Assembly (NCBI GenBank): GCA_937958685.1
Contig: CALGNF010000165.1
Coordinates: 1 to 7,643 of the forward strand
Source of the DNA: an uncultured Caryophanales bacterium
Lineage (GTDB): Bacteria; Bacillota_I; Bacilli_A; Izemoplasmatales; Hujiaoplasmataceae
Direction: 5' to 3'
Length of the DNA stretch: 7,643 nt
How positions within the stretch are numbered: the stretch's first letter is position 1; every line of letters begins with the position of its first letter. The position numbers and the translations under genes are program-made. Below the pieces are notes generated by a model. The model was given only the letters and a program-made list of their open reading frames with translations, was not told the DNA's origin and did no database searches. Of this stretch, positions 6,353 through 7,643 are shown one piece after another.

Positions 6353-6879
6353 CGCGTCTCACCTCCTTCGTTATCCCGTAGTTTCTTGATTGCCTTGTTG
6401 TATAGCCAAAGCACCGTTCCGAGCGGTTTGCCGAGTGCGGTGGCTATTTCTTTGAACTTCAGTTCGCCGAAGACTTTCATCAGCACGATTTGCCGCTCTT
6501 CGGCAGCCAGCGGCTTTAGAATCGCCTCGACTTCCAGATCGGAGGTCGGAGCGTCGCTTGTTTCCGTATCGAAGAGATACATGTCCGTTTGGGGATCATG
6601 GATCGTAATGCGCTTTTGTTTGCGGTAATGATCGATCGCCGTGTTTTTGGCGATCTGCATCACCCAGGCCGGGAAGTTGCGGCCCTTGACATAGGAATTG
6701 ATGTTCTGGATCACCTTGATGTAGGCGTCCTGCATCAGGTCCTCGATCTGGTAGCGGTCGCGGATGATGCCGGCGATAACGGAAAACACGCCTTTTTTGG
6801 TGTGTTCGTAGATGATTCGGAATGCTTCGTCGTCCTTCTCTTTGAGCAGATCGACGTACTTGTCAAAATCAACCACCAT
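6349..6879 (-). CDS. ECF-type RNA polymerase sigma-70 factor
   Basis: The sigma factor has 176 residues with only regions 2 and 4. Region 2 spans ~19-90: AFRIIYEHTKKGVFSVIAGI, YQIEDLMQDAYIKVIQNI (core-binding and -10 recognition) and FPAWVMQIAKNTAIDHYRKQ. A variable linker covers ~91-114. Region 4 covers ~115-170, with LKPLAAEERQIVLMKVFGEL and the helix-turn-helix FKEIATALGKPLGTVLWLYNKAIKKLR for -35 recognition. Length and layout are typical of the ECF group, which redirects RNA polymerase to stress or envelope genes. The ATG at 6879 was chosen because GAGG (6890-6887) lies 7 nt upstream and the conserved domain begins directly after. A longer in-frame reading back to 6999 has no site and unrelated residues, and another ATG at 6884 is out of frame. 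Its stop overlaps the next gene by 4 nt, so the two are translationally coupled. Target genes are not visible in this window. Confidence 0.93.
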   Translation of the reverse strand: MVVDFDKYVDLLKEKDDEAFRIIYEHTKKGVFSVIAGIIRDRYQIEDLMQDAYIKVIQNINSYVKGRNFPAWVMQIAKNTAIDHYRKQKRITIHDPQTDMYLFDTETSDAPTSDLEVEAILKPLAAEERQIVLMKVFGELKFKEIATALGKPLGTVLWLYNKAIKKLRDNEGGETR

Positions 6880-6897
6880 TGCATCGCCTCGAAAATC

Positions 6898-6928
6898 ATT
6901 ATAGCATAATTTTGGGAGGCGGTTACAA
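6898..6928 (-). promoter_or_regulatory. Putative extended -10 promoter for the sigma/membrane-partner operon
   Basis: On the minus strand TGCTATAAT (6906-6898) is a perfect extended -10. A weak -35 (TTGTAA, 6928-6923) lies 19 nt upstream. Transcription would start near 6891, leaving a leader of only about 12 nt that begins at the ribosome binding site. The same region contains TGTAACC (6927-6921), which resembles the -35 AAC element of ECF-type promoters. Confidence 0.5.
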
Positions 6929-7011
6929 TTCGCACCATTTTTCACGAGATATACGTTTCGGGCGCGCAATTTATTGGTTTTTGGCAAGACCTCGTGCAAA
7001 TCGGGAAAAAA

Positions 7012-7020
7012 TGCTATAAT
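7012..7020 (+). promoter_or_regulatory. Putative extended -10 promoter for the acyltransferase-like gene
   Basis: TGCTATAAT at 7012-7020 is a perfect extended -10 element, 33 nt before the ATG at 7054. No convincing -35 stands 16-18 nt upstream, which is common for extended -10 promoters. It points away from the divergent sigma operon promoter. Confidence 0.55.
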
Positions 7021-7053
7021 AAAAGCACAAAAACGACTTCAACGGGTGAGAAG

Positions 7054-7592
7054 ATGGCCAAGACAGAGCGCGTCCGGATTTGGGAACTAGATTTCTTTCG
7101 CGGTTTCGCGATCATCATGATGGTCTATGACCATCTGATGTACGACCTCAAGAGCCTGCCTCAGTGGTACGGCAACTTTGAAGTGGTGGCGAATCCCGCG
7201 GTGACTTTCGTGAGCCGGATCGCGCTTGGCTACTGGCTGTCGCTCGCCAGGGAGATCGGTCATCCGATCTTCGTCGCGATCTTCCTGCTCGTTTCCGGCA
7301 TCAGCTTCAACTTCAGCCGCAGCAACTTAAGGCGCGGACTGAAATTCCTTGCTTTCGCCCTCTTGATCTCGGCCGTCACCCTGCTCGTGCAATCTGCGAC
7401 CGGCGGGGGCTTGCGGATCGGCATCATCCACGGGATCATCCACATGTTCGCCCTCGGCACCCTGCTCACCTGGCTGTTGCGGAAGCTTTGGGACAATGAT
7501 GTGTTTCTGTTCGCCATGGGTCTTGGCATCATCGGCCTCGGGATCGTCTTCAAGTTTTGGGAAGTCGCCTATGTGGCCGATACCGGACTCCA
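7054..7592 (+). CDS. DUF1624/HGSNAT-type membrane acyltransferase-like protein (3' partial)
   Basis: The first 179 residues of a polytopic membrane protein are present; the rest is beyond the fragment end. The N-terminus IWELDFFRGFAIIMMVYDHL (9-28) matches the family opening R-x-x-E/x-D-x-x-RGxAIxxMxxxH. Also matching are FLLVSGISFNFSRSNLRRGL (77-96), with the SG-S-x-SR and basic loop, and GIIHGIIHMFALGTLL (123-138). Hydrophobic segments lie near 15-30, 70-83, 97-113, 122-142 and 149-167. The family includes the catalytic part of heparan-alpha-glucosaminide N-acetyltransferase, which moves acetyl groups from acetyl-CoA across the membrane to sugars; bacterial members are mostly uncharacterised, so a sugar- or wall-acylation role is only inference. 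The ATG at 7054 has GGTGA at 7045-7049 close before it. The last readable residues QDRKSVV and the stop at 7612-7614 come from adapter sequence and are not real. Confidence 0.8.
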
Positions 7593-7643
7593 AGATCGGA
7601 AGAGCGTCGTGTAGGGAAAGAGTGTAGCTCTCGGTGGTCGCCG
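7593..7643 (-). other. Illumina TruSeq Read 1/universal adapter, reverse complement (non-biological)
   Basis: From AGATCGGAAGAGCGTCGTGT onward, this end matches the reverse complement of the universal adapter to the end of the window. The one difference seen is C at 7628 where the standard sequence has A. It creates a false stop codon for the acyltransferase-like gene. Confidence 0.97.

Noticed and set aside
6943..6996. Inverted repeat CACGAG / CTCGTG between the divergent promoters
   Set aside because: Only 6 bp match with a 42-nt gap, easily found by chance; no other support for an operator.
6880..6999. 40-residue N-terminal extension of the sigma factor
   Set aside because: The extra residues overlap the promoter region, have no ribosome binding site and are not part of the sigma fold; the ATG at 6879 has GAGG 7 nt upstream.

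Overview
The window looks like one bacterial DNA fragment with library adapter still attached at both ends. Positions 8-41 match the Illumina TruSeq Read 2 adapter. Positions 7593-7643 match the reverse complement of the Read 1/universal adapter with one mismatch. The biological insert is therefore about 42-7592, and the first and last genes are cut by the fragment ends. The DNA is visibly G+C-rich. It has dense genes, strong GGAGG-type ribosome binding sites, 4-nt ATGA overlaps, extended -10 promoters and intrinsic terminators. Together with the protein types (a family 5 solute-binding protein with accessory beta domains, an ECF sigma factor paired with a one-pass membrane protein, a DUF6144-like protein), this suggests an uncultured Gram-positive or Bacillota-related bacterium. 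No marker gene is present, so this placement is only an inference.

Layout. (1) 43-2787 (+): the C-terminal ~914 residues of a large extracellular protein. It has OB-like beta modules, a starch-binding-like (CBM26-type) module and a family 5 peptide-type solute-binding domain, and a terminator follows. (2) 2949-5099 (+): a three-gene run of a TfoX N-terminal domain protein, a DUF6144-like cysteine protein whose start is disturbed by a probable one-base deletion, and a Wzy/O-antigen-ligase-type membrane protein. It ends at a bidirectional terminator (5110-5141). (3) 6879-5147 (-): an ECF-type RNA polymerase sigma factor overlapping by ATGA a one-pass membrane protein that is probably its anti-sigma or sensor partner. 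That protein has an Asp/Pro/Gly repeat tail and an unusual LPITG near its last residue. (4) 7054-7592 (+): the start of an acyltransferase-like membrane protein of the DUF1624/HGSNAT catalytic family, transcribed divergently from the sigma operon.

Almost everything here concerns the cell envelope: nutrient capture outside the cell, surface polysaccharide polymerisation or ligation, envelope-signal transduction, and a membrane acyltransferase. No RNA gene, CRISPR array, transposase or attachment site was seen. The most unusual items are the fusion of a starch-binding-like module to a peptide-type binding protein with an apparently displaced C-terminal segment, the LPITG-ended membrane partner of the sigma factor, and the disrupted start of the DUF6144-like gene.
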